From positions 13,398,146-13,462,145 of the forward strand of contig NC_090132.1 of assembly GCF_040581485.1 (NCBI RefSeq): a stretch of 64,000 bases of DNA, given 5' to 3'. Each line of letters begins with the position of its first letter. The stretch's first letter is position 1. Shown here piece after piece: positions 19,123 through 32,162 of this stretch. The translations under genes were made by a program, and so were the position numbers. The stretch comes from Linepithema humile. Lineage: Eukaryota > Arthropoda > Insecta > Hymenoptera > Formicidae. The notes under the pieces were generated by a model. The model was not told the origin of the DNA and searched no databases. It saw only the letters and a list, made by a program, of their open reading frames with translations.

Positions 19123-19640
19123 TAAAAATTTTAGAGAAAATTATTTTAACAGATATCATCGAACAATTGCGAATATCTTTCAAAGTCGATCTCTCAAATG
19201 AAGATTGTTATTTTTATGAAATTAAAGTACATTGATGATTTAATTTTATACAAACAACAATATCTATTTGAGAGATCTACTTTGAGAGATATTTGCAATT
19301 GCTGGATGATATTTGTTAAAATTCATTTCTTTAAAATTTTTAAATAATGTAATTAAGTATTTAAAATTTTAAAGAAATAAATTTTAACAAATATCATCGA
19401 GCAATTGCAAATATCTCTCACAGTCGATCTCTCAAATGGAGATTGTTATTTGTATAAAATTAAATCATCAATGTACTTTAATTTCATCGCTTTGACTTAT
19501 GTATAATATTTTTTTTTACATTATTTTTTACATTCTTTACATTTATTTATTTATTTATATACATACTTTTTCTTTTTCCTTTTCTGCTTATTTCTTCTTT
19601 ATATTTCTTTTTTTTTGTTGTTCCACTTTTATTTTATTCC

Positions 19641-19752
<112 letters not shown>

Positions 19753-20142
19753 CGTTTTTTTATCCTTTAATAAAATTTAAGAAATTAATATGTATTTATA
19801 GTGTAAATATAAGCTGTATTATAATGAATATTTAATTATATATATATATATTCCGGTAAAGCATCCAAAAAAAAAGTCAGTTTATATATATATATATATA
19901 TATTTCTTAAAAATTTTTAAATAATGTAATTAAGTACTTGAAATTTTAAAGAAATGAATTTTAACAAATATTATCGAGCAATTGCAAATATCTCTCTAGT
20001 CGATCTCTCAAATGGAGATTGATATTTGTATAAAATTAAATTATATAAATTAACAATCTACATTTGAGAGATCGACTTTGAAAGATAATCGCAATTGCTC
20101 GATGATATCTGTTAAAATTAATTTTTCTAAAATTTTTAAATA

Positions 20143-20432
20143 ATGTACGTATAAATAATAACAAAAAGATAGCAAATAATTTTAGCATTAATGATTTTGT
20201 GCTTTGACTTATGTATAATATTTTTTTTTACATTGCCTGGATAGCTAAAGATTCAGCTAATAATTATAATTTGATACTCTATTTACTATAATATTTTAAT
20301 GCTGAAACCGTTTTAATATTAAGTTATCCAGTCAATATAAAGAAAAATATTATACACAAGTCAAAGCACAAAATCATTAATGCTGAAATTATCTGCTATC
20401 TTTTTGTTATTATTTATACGTACATTATTTAA
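20143..20432. mobile_element. Palindromic MITE-like element, copy 2
   Basis: Near-identical to 18838-19122 along its whole length, in the same orientation and with the same flanking repeats, so probably copied as part of a larger duplicated segment. Confidence 0.75.
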
Positions 20433-21116
20433 AAATTTTAGAGAAATTAATTTTAACAGATATCATTGAGCAATTGCGAATATCTTCCAAAGTCGATCTC
20501 TCAAATGGAGATTGTTATTTGTATAAAATTAAAGTACATTGATGATTTAATTTTATACAAATTACAATCTCTATTTGAGAAATCGACTTTGAGAGATATT
20601 TGCAATTGCTGGGTGATATTTGTTAAAATTCATTTCTTTAAAATTTCAAGTACTTAATTACATTATTTAAAAATTATAAAAAAATGAGTTTTAACAAATA
20701 TCATCCAGCAATTGCAAATATCTCTCAAAGTCGATCTCTCAAATGGAGATTGTTGTTTGTATGAAATTAAATCATCAATGTACTTTAATTTTATACAAAC
20801 AATATTTTTGTTATTATTTATACGTACATTATTTAAAAATTTTAGAGAAATTAATTTTAACAGATATCATCAAACAGTTGCGAATATCTTTCAAAAAGTC
20901 CGGCGGAATTCAAATAAAGAATGAGGTTTTGCTATCTGCTCGCGCTCCTTGATTCGTGAAAATTTTCGCTTTTCAAGATTCTCGTAATTTTTAAACGCAT
21001 TCTAAGTCAGCAACAAAAGTAAAAAACTAATTGTAAGAGCTTCAACCGATAAACGTATATTATACATACCTTTTTTCTCCCTTTTCTACCTTCTTCTTAT
21101 TCTTCTTATTTCTCTT

Positions 21117-21118
21117 TT

Positions 21119-21162
<44 letters not shown>
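21117..21162. repeat. (CT)n microsatellite
   Basis: Short CT tract with a few TTT interruptions in otherwise non-coding DNA. Confidence 0.9.
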
Positions 21163-21166
<4 letters not shown>

Positions 21167-21356
21167 CTTTACTTTTTCCTTCTCTTACTGCTCAATTTTT
21201 CTCTTTAATATTAGATAATTATTATTTATTTATGTAATATTTACTCAGAAACAAACTGTCAAAATTTATATGACAGTTAAGAGTGAAGCAAATCGCAGCT
21301 CACAAATAAGATAACCAATCAGTATCGCGAAAAACAGACATTTCAACACTTCGATA

Positions 21357-21395
21357 TATTCTAGTTCGAGGAATCTTGCTTTTTTTTAAAAAGGA

Positions 21396-21439
<44 letters not shown>

Positions 21440-21468
21440 TCCTTTTTAAAAAAAAGCAAGATTCCTTT
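21357..21468. repeat. Inverted repeat around a (TA)n core
   Basis: Arms GGAATCTTGCTTTTTTTTAA and its complement flank a (TA)n tract at about 21398-21435. This can form a long hairpin. Confidence 0.8.
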
Positions 21469-23210
21469 AATATGTAATTTGTAACATGCAACTGCATACT
21501 TTTTTTTAAAACCAGTGTGTTTTCTTTATACCAATTCATTTGTCTCATTATTTTGTGCATAAAAATATTAAGGTAACATTTTTAAAAACTGAATGTTTTA
21601 TAAGATATTTTATATTTTATGTTAAAATACTGTAACTTTCAAGCCTCATAACTCGAAAAGTACTTAATGAAAAATAACTTCATTATAGTGTTTTGAAAAG
21701 CCCTTGACACTAGCTATTAAATGTTGGAATCAAAAATAGAGTATTCCATTTAAAAAAACAAATGTTGACCTCTATATGACCTTGGCATGTACACCCTAGG
21801 TTAAACCAATGTCATCATCTTATGTCCTCCTTGAAGTTATAAAACTTTTGTATAAAACCTTTTTTATACAAGCCTTAGTTTACGAATAAAATCAATGCGT
21901 CACTTAAAATGACTCACCCTGTATATATATATATATATACAGGGTGATTCAAAATAACCTGATGTCCTTGCAATGCCATATTCTTGAGCGAATTCTGAGA
22001 CGATTTTTCCTTTTACAAAATTTTGTCCGAAGCTTAGTTTTCAAGTTATAATTGAAAATAAATAGCAACTTACGAGTTCGGTACAACGGTCAGGCAGGGA
22101 CGCGCAGCGTATAATGAGACTGTCAAGTGTTTACTATTGTCTCATGACACATTACACCGTCCCTGTCTGTCCGTTGTATCGGACTCGTAAGTAGAAAACT
22201 ATTTTCAATTATAACTCGAAAACTAAGCTTCGGACAAAATTTTGTAAAAGGAAAAATCGTCTAAGAAGTCGCTCAAGAATATGGTATTGCAAGGACATCA
22301 GGTTATTTTGAATCACCCTGTATATATATATATATACAGGGTGAGTCATTTTAAGTGACGCATTGATTTTATTCGTAAACTAAGGCTTGTATAAAAAAGG
22401 TTTTGTACAAAAGTTTTATAACTTCAAGGAGGACATAAGATGATGACATTGGTTTAACCTAGGGTGTACATGCCAAGGTCATATAGAGGTCAACATTTGT
22501 TTTTTTAAATGGAATACTCTATTTTTGATTCCAACATTTAATAGCTAGTGTCAAGGGCTTTTCAAAACACTATAATGAAGTTATTTTTCATTAAGTACTT
22601 TTCGAGTTATGAGGCTTGAAAGTTACAGTATTTTAATATAAAATATAAAATATCTTATAAAACATTCAGTTTTTAAAAATGTTACCTTAATATTTTTATG
22701 CACAAAATAATGAGACAAATGAATTGGTATAAAGAAAACACACTGGTTTTAAAAAAAAGTATGCAGTTGCATGTTACAAATTACATATTTTTTCTTGAAA
22801 GCAACTATGTGTTTTCTTTATACCAATTGATTTGTCTCATTATTTTGTGCATAAAAGTATTAAGGTAAGATTCGCAAAAATTGAATGTTTTACAAGATAT
22901 TTTGTATTTTATGTCTAAATGCTGTAACTTTCAATCCTCATAACTCAAAAAGTACTTAATAAAAAATAACTTTATTATAGTGTTTTGAAAAGCTCTTGAC
23001 ACCAGCTATTAGATTTTGGAATAAAAAATTGGGTGTTTTATTTAAAAAAACAAATGACCTCCATATGACCTTGGCATGTACACCCTAGATTAAACCAATG
23101 TCATCATCGGATGTTCCCCTCCAAACCCAACAACTTTTGTAAGGGTTATTTTCGGATTGATGGCTCCTCTGACGAGATATTTAGGTGCATAATTTAAAAT
23201 AGGACATCCT

Positions 23211-23213
<3 letters not shown>
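21468..23213. mobile_element. Palindromic repeat: two inverted ~455-bp copies plus a third, diverged copy
   Basis: The arm 21468-21921 is repeated in inverse at 22335-22789. A third, diverged copy (22790-23213) lies in direct orientation to the first. Each arm ends at CAGGGTGAGTCATTTTAAGT or its complement next to a (TA)n tract. The arms share a block (ATGACCTTGGCATGTACACC) and no open frame. Non-autonomous DNA element remains, with another MITE in the centre. Confidence 0.75.
21940..22320. mobile_element. MITE with CAGGGTGATTC termini, TA site, nested
   Basis: Terminal inverted repeats begin CAGGGTGATTCAAAATAACC and extend for most of the 381 bp, so the element is essentially one hairpin. 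TA dinucleotides lie on both sides. It sits in the middle of the larger palindrome. Confidence 0.8.
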
Positions 23214-23215
<2 letters not shown>

Positions 23216-23243
<28 letters not shown>

Positions 23244-24926
23244 CAACAATAAAATTTAATTTAATTTTTAAAATTATTTGTAACGGTAAATAGAGTATAA
23301 TTTTATTATTTTATTATTTATTATTTTTTTAGTAATATTTCCAAAGCTCAAATATAAAGTTATAAAAATTAATAAAATATGGATTAGGTCGAATAAACAC
23401 TGAGTTAAAGCCTATCCAGATAAACTTGCATAAACGCATAAGCATATATAGTATATAAGGTATTTAATTGGTCCATTTCTTTATGCATTTTTTTATGGAC
23501 CAATCCATTTCTTTATGCATATAAAGAAACAGTTTCTTGCCATTACCTGCCACAAATGAAACTTATACTAAATGAAAACTTGCGACAAACTGAAAGATAT
23601 TATGCAATACCCAAACTTGTCAGCAAAAACCTATCTTGTAAATCCTAAAAATTTATGGAATTCCTAAAAATCGGTTCCAAAGCTGGTTTCCAATAGATTT
23701 AATGACAAATTTTCATACTTATATTTTTTAACATTTTATTAAATTTCTACATGTATTTTTATTAAATTATTTTATTTTATATACAATAATAATTTGATAT
23801 ATTGTGCTGTAAAATAAAGTTTATAAATAATATCCAACATATCATATAATAATATATACATATATACATATTAGTGCATTCATATTATTTATTTATTTAT
23901 CATTAACTCCTTGAACATTATAATTACTTATTTTATATTGTCTTTGTAATTATATAATGAGATTTGCTAGATATCTATACTTATATTTCTGAAATTTAAA
24001 TCACAACTAAACATAACTAAATTCTATTTGTAAATCAAATATTCTCTATACAGAATCCGTTTATAAAATTTAAAAAACTTGTACTTGTAATGGTTAATTT
24101 AAGCAAATATAAAACACTGGCTTGATTTTAATTTATATTCTCTGAGAAAAGAAATAAAATAATATATCCAATAAAATAATATATCCAATAAAATAATATA
24201 TCCAAAAAATTCACGTTGCAATAAACATGAAAAAATGGAAAAATGAAAAAAAAATAATAAAAAAGCGGGTAAATAAGAGAATACGAAAATCTCGTAAAAT
24301 AAAGAAATCTAAAAAAAGCGAGAAAGCGTGAAATAAAAAAAGTAATAAAATAAAAATATGTGAAAAAATAAGAAAAAAAAATGAGAGAATTGCAGATAAT
24401 TACTTTGTACTTTTAAAAAAAAATATATGTTAAGGCTTGTGCATGAGTGGAAAAGATTTTTTTAAGTAGAAAGTAAACACAGCTCTGAATAAATATTAAT
24501 AATAGTCATAAAAGGGCCCGAAGGTAACTATAGAGCGGTGACATTATCAACTGATCCAACTGTACTGGAAGTACACAAGTATTGTAATTTATCACTGTAC
24601 TGTTTTATAATAGCTTCGTCGGTGATTGTCATCGGATCGAAAAGAGGTTATTTGATCTGAAAATCCAAATGTCTGCATGTGATAACAATGTGCAAGTTTG
24701 TTAAAAAGAAGACTGATTTCACGCTATATCCGATATTCTGTATTAACACGAATGTATTTAATAACATCGTGAAGTGCATAATTTAATTCTGATACAACGT
24801 GACTTATATATTGTACAGTGCATACGTAGTCACTTTTAACGGAAAAGAAGTTCAATGAATTAACAATAATTCTTGGTGTTAATTGTTGAATTATATGAAC
24901 TTCAAATAAAAAATTTATTCCCAAAT
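23216..24926. other. Non-coding, AT-rich; probable upstream region of the TMCO1 copy
   Basis: No open frame beyond chance. Contains (TA)n at about 23216-23236, a triplicated AATATATCCAATAAAAT word near 24160-24200 and a less AT-rich stretch from about 24,440 that may include the 5' untranslated region of the gene starting at 24927. Confidence 0.5.
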
Positions 24927-26208
24927 ATGTGGGCAGACACCATCCTTATTGTATTTATCAGTATATGTACAGCGTTATTGGATAAAGGTAAAAAACATAA
25001 AAAGCAATATTTTCATAAATGTATTTATAAGTTGAAAAAAAAAACAAAATAATTTATTTAATTTATTTATTTGTTCTAATATATTTATTTTATATATATT
25101 GTTTAGGCTTGACATGGTTAATGGTGTATAGAACTGAAAAATATCAAAAATTAAAGGCTGAAGTTGAAAAGCAGAGTGTTGTGCCCTTGGTGATAGGGCA
25201 CGGGTTCGGGATCTGCCGAGGAGTTAGGCCGGGAATCCGGGAATAATCCTTTGACGTTTTTTCAATAAAAAACAGTCTCCCATATATTTATTGGTTTCTT
25301 GTTCTATTACAAATTCCCTTACTTCTAGTTAGTCTAGGTTCCGTCAGGAATCCTTGTCTTAATGTGGTATCACGGAGCCCCAAGTTATTCTTATTCGCTT
25401 TTAGCGAATTGTTATAATTCGCGTTCTTCTAGATTTGTGGTCCCAACGGACATACGTCCGTTTCTTGTGACTGATAGTTTTAGACCCGCCGTCGTGATCT
25501 CGCGACGGCGATTTTATATATGTGAAACTGCACTTGATTGCAGTTTTAACGATCTAACTTGCTGACGAAATTCGATCGTTCGTCAGCATTGTCGCGTAAA
25601 AAGTGAATTAGGTTTTAATTTTCGCTGCGCGATTTATCCGGTGTCTCGCATGAGCCGGAAACTGAATATTAGATATCTTAATCTGATATGCAATAGATAT
25701 TTTCTTATATTTTATTAATATATATATATTTTATTATTAATAATTGGTTGTGGTTCTTTGGACCCACAACAAGAGTAAAAAATGTAAGTCTACAAAATAT
25801 CTATGAGGTATTCAAGATATTTATGAGGTATTATATGAGGAATTGTATATACAAAAAAATATCTGCATAAAGTGATTTTGTTTGCCAGTAGAAAGAAGAA
25901 AAGAGGCTCATGAAGACTCTTTGGACAAGCAGCAGAAGAAGAAGATAGAACGCGAAGAGGAAAGATTAAAGAATAATAATCGAGACTTATCTCTTGTAAA
26001 AATGAAATCTATGTTTGCTATTGGATTTGCGTTTACGGCACTGTTAAGTATGTTCAATAACATATTTGATGGACGAGCTGTTGCGAGATTACCGTTTGTT
26101 CCAATCAGCTGAATACAAGGTTTATCCCATAGAAATCTTCCAGGCGATGATTATACGGAATGCTCATTTATATTTTTATACATATTATGCACCATGAGTA
26201 TCAGACAG
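24927..26208 (+). pseudogene. TMCO1: TMCO1 (ER calcium-load-activated channel) gene copy, disrupted
   Basis: TMCO1 is a small ER membrane protein (EMC3/Oxa1-like fold) linked to calcium leak and multipass protein insertion. Exon 1 (24927-24987) encodes the first membrane helix (ADTILIVFISICTALL). Exon 2 (25107-25783) encodes GLTWLMVYRTEKYQKLKAEV and is interrupted by a solo LTR at 25177-25771. Exon 3 (25889-26208) encodes KKKIEREEERLKNNNRDLSL, MKSMFAIGFAFTALLS and SHRNLPGDDYTECSFIFLYI. Splice sites are canonical (GTAAAA, GTAAGT, GTAAAT; AG). TGA at 26110-26112 sits where the family has Trp (PISW). The last coding exon is not found downstream. Introns are kept, so this is a dead or dying duplicated gene rather than a processed copy. 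Confidence 0.88.
25177..25771. mobile_element. Solo LTR (595 bp) with AGAG target duplication in TMCO1 exon 2
   Basis: Begins TGTTGTGCCC and ends CCCACAACA (TG...CA). The flanks are AGAG at 25173-25176 and AGAG at 25772-25775. No internal retroelement sequence, so a solo LTR left by recombination. A 4-bp duplication favours the Gypsy group, but the family is not identified. Confidence 0.8.
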
Positions 26209-27523
26209 GTAAATTTAATTTGTTTCTTTGAATACATTTGGTTATGTATTAAACATATTTAAAAATAATAATAATTTTAATAATTTTAATAATTTTAATA
26301 ATATCTCAAATAAAGATTTTTATTTGTATTTGCTAAAAGTTTATGATGCAAATGATCAAAATGTATTAAACTATGCATTGAACAAGAATTCCAGTATTGT
26401 ATTTATTATATAATTGTATTTATTGTATTTATTATATATTGTATATTTATATATAATATATAATAAATATATTATATTTATTATATATTATATATAAATA
26501 TATAATTATTATATTATTATTATTATATTTATTATACAATATATAATAAATACAATAAATATATTTATATTTATTGTATTTATTATATAATTTATTATAT
26601 AATTGCTCAGAACGTCACATTAGCTATTAATTTATTGCTGGTAAAAGTATATATTTTATTTCACGATGTTTTCTGTGCTTTTGCATTTTTTAATATTTAC
26701 ATTTTTTATAATTTTTTTGTGCCATCTTTTTTATTTGGTAATTCTTCTGCTTCTGTAAAAAAAATTATGTATTATTATGTAAATATTAAAATTTGTTTTA
26801 AAAAATAATAAAATTATAATAATAATAATTGTAATTTTATACCATCCAGTTTTCTTTTTCTAGGAGTATTTACTCCTTTTAATAGCAGAGGAATCGACAT
26901 ACGTCCTTCTTTCTTTTTTATATCTTTCAAATCATTAACTATTAAATATGGCGGATCAGCTATAAAATCATCATAAAATTATCAAAATTATGTAAACACA
27001 TGCGTACGTGCGCAAATAATTTTATAAAAATAATTATTTTAAATTAAAAGTAATTAATAAGAAATATCAATATTTTTACCGTTACTTTGCATGCATCCTA
27101 TTATTTCAATTTTATCTCCCTTTATCAAATCTAGATCGCTATACATATCATAAGTAAATTCCAGAATATGAACTTCCAGCTTAAATAAACCATCTGTTAT
27201 CGATTCACAACCAATAATTTTATTCAACTTATTATTAAAAATTTCAGAAAAGTTGGTTTTAACATATCCTTCCAAAACTGAAATATGTAAATGCATGATA
27301 GTGAAAAAAATGTAAAAAGCTTGAATTTTATTAGTATTATCATAATGTAAAAATAAAATAATTATTAAAGAAATAAAATTTATAAAATATTTTGCGTAAA
27401 AAAAATTTTCTAAGTAGCATTTTTGGAGAATTTAGATATAAATAAAAATATAACTAACTAATGCGATTGGTGCTATTCAAAACGTCTTTTATTTGGATTG
27501 CTTTAGGTTTACCACTTAATGTT

Positions 27524-27832
27524 TGTTGGATATTGCAATTATTATAGACATTTTTGTATGAGTAACCTCTCAATGTTATTTAGATTTCTATGGTAAAGTT
27601 TTAGTTTGAGAGGTTGGTAGTATCGTTAATAGTTAGGTTGGTTTTTGTAACATGGTTCACACATATAGTACTTCTTTTTCTTTTTGCGTGTGTTCTGTGG
27701 TCACTTCCATTCTCTCCCTCATGTATAACGTTGACTTGTGTTTTTATAATAAATCTATAATTGAAACGCATAATCGGCAGGGCTTGCTTATTTCATACAC
27801 GAGATACTTACATTGATCGCAAAACTCTAACA
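27524..27832 (+). repeat. Copia 5' LTR
   Basis: 309 bp, TG...CA. Contains a probable polyadenylation region (AATAAATC near 27750). Matches 31802-31913 plus the piece after the Harbinger element to 36367. Confidence 0.9.
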
Positions 27833-27878
27833 GGTTTTGGGCCCAGTATTGAAATAAGACAGCAGGAAAACGTGCAGC

Positions 27879-30800
27879 ATGGATACAAAGTACGCCATAA
27901 CCAAACTAAATAATACGAACTATTTCGTATGGAAGTTCAAGATGCAATTACTCTTGACGAAGGAAGGTGTGTGGGAAACCGTTATAGCAGATCCACCGAA
28001 TCCTGAAACGGAAGCATGGAAAAAGAAAGATTCTCTTGCATATGCGACCATCGGATTGAATGTGGAAGATGAGCAATTGATACTTATTCGAAACGCGAAA
28101 ACTGCTAAATCTGCATGGGAGGCCCTGAAAACGTATCACGAGAAGAGCAACGCTAACAGTGTGGTTCGACTAATAAAGCGTCTTATGAATATGAAATTAG
28201 AAGAAGGCGCAGATCTGGAAATGCACGTCACACGCATAGCCGAAGCGTTTCAACAAATGAACGATATCGGTAAGGAACTAAAAACCGAAGATTGGCATGT
28301 CGCAGTTCTACTAGGTAGTTTACCAGAAAGTTATGATACTTTGATGACAGCGTTAGAGTCAAGAGAAACCAATTTGACAACGGCCGTAGTAGAGCAGCGT
28401 TTATTAGATGAATGGAACAAACGTAAGGATAAAACTTCTAGTGAAACAAATGGCACGATGGCTTTACGTGTAAGTAGAAACGCGTCAATTAAAAATCGAG
28501 AGGACATCATATGCTTCTTCTGCAAGGAGAAAGGACATCTTAAGCCTAAATGCCCGAAGTACAAAAAGTATTTGAAAGACAAGAAAGAAAAAGTAAAAGA
28601 CAAAAGAAAAAGCAGTGACGGTAAGCAACAAGCAAATTTAGTAGAAGCATCGGAGAAAAGCGATTTCCTATTTTTAACTTCAAGAATTAGCCATGGTTGG
28701 ATAGTCGATTCAGGTGCGACATCACATGTTACATCTAATAAAAGTATGTTCACAGAATTTAACGAGAATCATCAGGAGAAGATCTTCGTGGCAAATGGTC
28801 AACGAGTGGCAGTTGAGGGAATCGGTACAGTACAAATTCATGTAGTAAACAATGATGGAAAAAGGCGATCGATTAAGATTCAAAACGTCTTGTACGTACC
28901 CTCAATTAATGGAAGTTTGTTGTCGGTCTGTAAGCTTGTGGCAAATGGGTTCAATGTCAATTTTGTTTCCGATAAATATTGTAACATCATGTATCAAAAT
29001 GTACAAATTGCTACAGCAATTTTACAAGACAACTTATTCGTATTAAAAGAAGTTAATAAGGTACTATTAACTATTGATGGAGGTCATCCGAAGAATTGTA
29101 TACACCAATGGCACAAATGGTGTGGACATCGTGATTTGGAGATTGTAAAACGTTTATCTACAGATGGATATGTCAAAGGTGCTGACATTGTAAATTGCCC
29201 CATTAATGAGACGTGTGATACATGTCAACAAGGTAAAATGACACGAGTACCATTCCCAAAAGCGACCGAGAAACAATCTAAGGAAGTTATGGACTTAGTC
29301 CATACAAACGTTTGCGGTCCCATGCAAACAATGACACCATCAAGAAAAAGGTACGTACTAACCTTTATTGATGACCACACTAAATTCTCCGTTGTTTACT
29401 TGTTGCAGCATAAATTAGAAGTGTTCAATAAACTAAAAGAATATATACAATTGGTCCAGACGATGTTTAATAAACGACCGAAGATAATTCGTTCTGATAG
29501 AGGTGGCGAGTATACTGGTAAAGAAGTCGTCAAATATTTGAACAAAAATGGTATACAAATTCAATACACCACAGCATATAGCCCGCAGCAGAATGGCGTG
29601 GCCGAGCGTAAAAATAGAACGCTCATGGAAATGGCACGCTGTATGATTATTGAATCAAAATTAGATAATCGATTCTGGGGAGAAGCTGTAATAATGGCGA
29701 ATTACATTCAAAATCGCTTACCGTGGAAGTCAGTTCAAGTTACTCCATATGAAGGGTGGTTTGGTCAAAAACCAAACATTCGTCATTTTAAGTCATTTGG
29801 ATCAAAATGCTACGTCTACGTCCATACGGAAAAACGTCGAAAATTAGATCCGAAAGCTATTTTGATGATTCTAGTCGGCTATGATGATAAATCAAAGGCA
29901 TATCGATGTTACAATCCTTCAACACAAAAGGTAGTCATTAGCAGAGATGTGAAATTTCATATCAAAGAGGAGATCTCTGAGATTTACACAAGAACGATGT
30001 CATCGGATGGAGAACCGATAAATAAATCAGATCAAGATAAAGAGGATCATAACGATGAAGAGAATCATAACAATGAAGAGGATTATAGCGAAGAAGAGGA
30101 TCTAGACACGACATATCATTCAGCCTATGGTTACGCTACGACGAAACCACTAACATCGTTCCATTAAGACGATCGGAGCGAAGCACAAAGGGCATACCAC
30201 CCAAGCGTCTGATAAACGAAATAAATGTCGTTCACGATGAAGTAAAGGAGCCAAAGAGCTACAACGAGGCTGTGACTAGTTCATTTAAGGATCAGTGGAT
30301 TAAAGCAATGCAGGAGGAGATGGCATCTCTAGAGGATAATCAGACATGGGAGCTATCGGAATTACCCCGTGATAGGAAGGCAATTGGCTGCAAATGGATT
30401 TACAAAGTGAAGCGTGGGGCGGATGGGAGTATCCGTCGCTTTAAGGCTCGACTGGTCGCACAAGGTTATTCACAGAAATATGGTGAAGATTATGACCAAG
30501 TCTTTGCACCAGTCGTGAAGCATTCAACGTTTCGCGTGTTACTCTCACTGGCAGCAAGAAATAATATGGAAATATACCATATGGATGCCAAAACAGCGTT
30601 TCTAAATGGAACTATAAACGAAACAATATACATGAAGCAACCTCCTGGATTCGTAACGGAAGATCAACTCAATTCGGTATGTCGGCTAAACAAAAGTCTA
30701 TATGGTCTAAAACAATCTGCCAGATCCTGGAACCAGACATTACATGCAGCACTTTCATCATCAGGATTTTTACAAGGTGAGGCAGATCCCTGTATGTATC

Positions 30801-31794
30801 GCAAGAAATTTAATAATGATTGGTGCTATATTCTCGTTTATGTCGATGATATTATCATTGTGAGCAGGAAACACAAACTCATTAAAGAAGTCGAGTCAAT
30901 ATTGAAGTCAAAATTTCAAATTGAAAATTTAGGCCCAATTAAAGAATATTTCGGTCTTGAAATTTTTAAAGATGCAGACGAAATATATAATATCAGTCAA
31001 TCAACATATATTAAAGGGATAATTGCAGATTTTTCATTGACTGACGCTAAAATCTCAGAAGTACCAATGAACAGCAATTATGGAAAAGATATAAACGAAT
31101 CTGATATTTTGCCAGATACCGATAAATATCGAAAATTGATTGGCCGTTTACTATATGTCAGTGTTATTTCGCGGCCAGATATATCTGCTAGCGTAAGCAT
31201 TTTAGCACAAAAGGTGGACCTACGCAGCAAGACTGGAATGAGCTTAAACGTGTGGTCAGGTATTTAAAGGGCACGATGAATTTTAAACTGAAGCTTGGTA
31301 GCGTCAGCGTAGATGCACCACTTATTGGGTACGCAGATGCCAATTGGGCAGAAAATAAACAGGACCGCAAGTCAAACAGCGGTCACATTTTCTTCGTTTT
31401 TGGAGCAGCGGTAAGCTGGTGTTGTAGAAAACAACCATGTGTGGCGCTTTCGTCTACAGAAGCGGAGTTCATATCGCTTTGCGAAGCTGGACAGGAGGCA
31501 ATATGGTTGAGACGCTTGTTACGGGATTTCAACGTCGATATCAAGACACCAACAGTTATCTACGAGGATAATCAGAGTTGCCTGAAATTCATTGAAGAGG
31601 AAAGACTGTCAAATCGAACTAAGCATATTGACACAAAAAGACACTTTATTCGACACCACATGAAGAAAGGTGACATCTCATGCTCATACTGTCCAAGCGA
31701 AAACATGATTGCGGATCTGTTGACGAAGCCACTGGGAGCAGCCAAAGTAAAAGAACTGCGAGAAGGCTGTGGCTTATATATTTGTAATAATTGA
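27879..31794 (+). pseudogene. Copia gag-pol polyprotein, two frameshifts
   Basis: Order of domains: Copia gag, a CCHC knuckle (CFFCKEKGHLKPKC), protease (WIVDSGATSHVTSN), integrase (HKWCGHRDL..CDTCQQGK zinc part, then FIDDHTKFS, RSDRGGEYTG, AYSPQQNGVAERKNR with D,D,E), reverse transcriptase (GCKWIYKVKR, YHMDAKTAFLNG, YILVYVDDIIIV) and RNase H (YADANWAENK, ALSSTEAEF, NMIADLLTKPLG). The frame breaks near 30,150 and again near 31,217, each by a small indel; everything else is open. It is the pol order INT-RT typical of Copia/Ty1. Not able to make a full polyprotein as it stands. Confidence 0.95.
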
Positions 31795-32162
31795 GGAGGA
31801 GTGTTGGATATTGCAATTATTATAGACATTTTTGTATGAGTAACCTCTCTATGTTATTTAGATTTCTATGGTAAAGTTTTAGTTTGAGAGGTTGGTAGTA
31901 TCGTTAATAGTTAGGCCGCGGTCCGATTCACGTTCACAGCGCTATCAGTACACTAACGATCGGTCCAATTCACGCTCGCAGTGCCTTCGTGGACATAATG
32001 ACATCATAGCACGTCATAGTTTTATGACGCGCACAGTGCTCACGGTGCCCCTAGTTGAAAGGTGAGGCACTGTGAGCATCATGGCTGATTATGGTTGTGT
32101 GACGTCAGACATGCTACACGTGCTACACATTAATTTATTTATTAGTCGTCGCGTTAGAAACA

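Noticed and set aside
24724..24924. 66-aa - strand frame upstream of TMCO1
   Set aside because: Antisense to the probable 5' untranslated region, no recognisable domain or neighbour support.
26110..26112. TGA in TMCO1 as a selenocysteine codon
   Set aside because: The family has tryptophan (TGG) there and the gene has another lesion; a plain nonsense mutation is simpler.
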